Part shown: one piece after another, positions 63,102 through 64,000 of the stretch
How the letters are laid out: each line of letters opens with the position of its first letter
How positions within the stretch are numbered: position 1 is the stretch's first letter
Assembly: GCA_963782985.1 (NCBI GenBank)
Contig: CAWALU010000002.1
Location: 248,001 to 312,000, forward strand
Direction of reading: 5' to 3'
DNA: 64,000 nt
Source: CAVSWT01 sp963782985
GTDB taxonomy: Bacteria > Bacteroidota > Ignavibacteria > Ignavibacteriales > Ignavibacteriaceae
The notes under the pieces: model-generated
Database searches by the model: none
Seen by the model: the letters and a program-made list of their open reading frames with translations, nothing else
Told to the model about the DNA's origin: nothing
Made by a program: the position numbers and the translations under genes

Positions 63102-64000
63102 ATGGAAATAAATATTTTAAAATACATTACTTTTAAGCGCGCAGGCAACGCGGCAAAAATCATAATATCTTTTTTATTATCAAAGTTATTACGCAAGCCG
63201 ATTGTTTGGGGAATGCCAATTTCATATTCAATTGAACCAACAAATCATTGCAATTTAAAATGCCCCGAATGTCCCTCTGGACTTGGCGTTCTTACTCGTC
63301 CTTTAGGCTTGCTTAGAATAAATAATTTTAAAAATATAATTGACCAGATAAGCGATACTGGATTTTACATTCAGCTTTTTTTCCAAGGCGAACCTTACAT
63401 AAATAAAGAGCTTCCTGAAATGATAAAATATGCGCAGGAAAAAAATGTTTATGTTTCGATTAGCACGAACGGGCATTTTATTAATGTAAAAAACATTGAT
63501 AAAATCTTATACTCAGCTCCCGATAAATTAATCTTTTCAATTGATGGTCTTGATGAAAAAACATATCAAATTTACCGGGTCGGCGGCGCTTTCAAACAAG
63601 CTGATGAAGGATTAAGATTAGTCATTCAAAAGAAAAAAGAATTGAAAATGAAAAAGCCGTTTGTGGAATTTCAATTTATTTTAATGAAACAAAATGAACA
63701 TCAGTTTAACAAAGTTATAGAATACGGAGAAGAGGTCGGAGTTGATAAAGTTGTATTTAAGTCAATGCAGGTAAGCTCAAACCAAAACGCTGAAAAATAT
63801 TTACCTTTAAATAATAATTTTAGAAGATACACTATTATCAATGGAAATATGAATGTAAAAAGTAAATTAAAAAATCATTGCTTCGCTTTGTGGAGAACTT
63901 CAGTTATAACGTGGGACGGCAAAGTAGCGCCTTGCTGCTTTGACAAAGACGCTGAACATGAAATTGGAAATTTGAATAATCAGTCCTTTTCTGAAATTTG
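63102..64000 (+). CDS. Radical SAM/SPASM protein, 3' end outside window
   Basis: 299 codons visible, no stop. Residues 50-57 are CNLKCPEC, the CxxxCxxC 4Fe-4S motif (Cys50, Cys54, Cys57), after SYSIEPTNH. The TIM barrel follows (LFFQGEPYIN, SISTNGHF, LIFSIDGLDEKTY). Near the edge, NHCFALWRTSVITWDGKVAP plus CCFDKDAEHEIGN opens a SPASM domain with extra cluster ligands. Such enzymes modify peptides or proteins or build cofactors; target unknown. The 146 bases before it contain a degraded repeat but no gene. Confidence 0.88.
   Translation, partial: MEINILKYITFKRAGNAAKIIISFLLSKLLRKPIVWGMPISYSIEPTNHCNLKCPECPSGLGVLTRPLGLLRINNFKNIIDQISDTGFYIQLFFQGEPYINKELPEMIKYAQEKNVYVSISTNGHFINVKNIDKILYSAPDKLIFSIDGLDEKTYQIYRVGGAFKQADEGLRLVIQKKKELKMKKPFVEFQFILMKQNEHQFNKVIEYGEEVGVDKVVFKSMQVSSNQNAEKYLPLNNNFRRYTIINGNMNVKSKLKNHCFALWRTSVITWDGKVAPCCFDKDAEHEIGNLNNQSFSEI

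Overview
This window looks like an AT-rich chromosome segment from a Gram-negative member of the Bacteroidota/Chlorobiota (FCB) group, most likely class Ignavibacteria. The signs are: a PorU-like C25 peptidase and a C-terminal type IX secretion (T9SS) sorting domain with the YPNPFNP motif; a complete moxR-DUF58-bat (aerotolerance-type) operon; bacillithiol gene bshC; LPS gene kdsB; many lipoproteins with a lipobox cysteine; and promoters of the Bacteroidota type TTG-N19/20-TAnnTTTG (three good matches). The taxon is inferred from gene content, not from a marker search.

Layout. 1-3.9 kb (minus): two Tyr/Asn-rich lipoproteins in tandem (the first cut by the window edge), then an operon of an ATP-grasp enzyme, a membrane-anchored small protein and a beta-barrel-like protein. 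4.1-12.4 kb: envelope genes (TPR lipoprotein, DUF4292 lipoprotein, EnvC-like degenerate M23 protein, membrane glycosyltransferase, GT2), meeting a convergent GT4 and WecG/TagA pair. 12.4-17.8 kb: a 1770-residue C25 peptidase. 17.8-21.6 kb: HAD phosphatase, phosphoesterase fused to a beta-propeller, rRNA methyltransferase. 21.7-30.2 kb: moxR, DUF58, BatD-like, batA, batB, batC, batD, batE, followed by two small secreted metal-binding-type proteins. 30.9-35.8 kb: M48 protease, PlsC, GatC, KdsB, a frameshifted PLP enzyme, HIT protein, stand-alone B12-binding subunit. 35.9-41.6 kb (minus): a five-gene multiheme cytochrome/porin cluster with 34 predicted haem sites, whose first gene encodes a nine-haem cytochrome carrying a T9SS sorting domain. 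41.8-43.0 kb: two MORN/YwqK-type lipoproteins. 43.2-46.5 kb: topA and tRNA-Ser(GGA), whose 3' end is duplicated around a small element carrying a broken GIY-YIG nuclease gene. 46.6-53.4 kb: MATE pump, S9 peptidase, thioredoxin-like protein, exonuclease/GIY-YIG fusion. 53.6-61.3 kb: ymdB-type phosphodiesterase, orphan DNA methyltransferase, folD, a frameshifted ORF6N gene, deoC, HicB-like protein, trmH-type methyltransferase, aroA, sugar ABC ATPase. 61.4-64 kb: frameshifted bshC and a radical SAM/SPASM gene that runs off the end.

The most interesting systems are (1) the porin-cytochrome cluster, which reads as an extracellular electron conduit whose terminal cytochrome is delivered to the surface by T9SS rather than by a lipoprotein route, and (2) the tRNA-Ser/GIY-YIG unit, about 430 bp bounded by a 15-bp copy of the tRNA 3' end, with internal 16-bp inverted ends and three 31-bp hairpin repeats. 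Three other genes are each broken by an apparent one-base deletion, so assembly accuracy should be tested before calling them pseudogenes.
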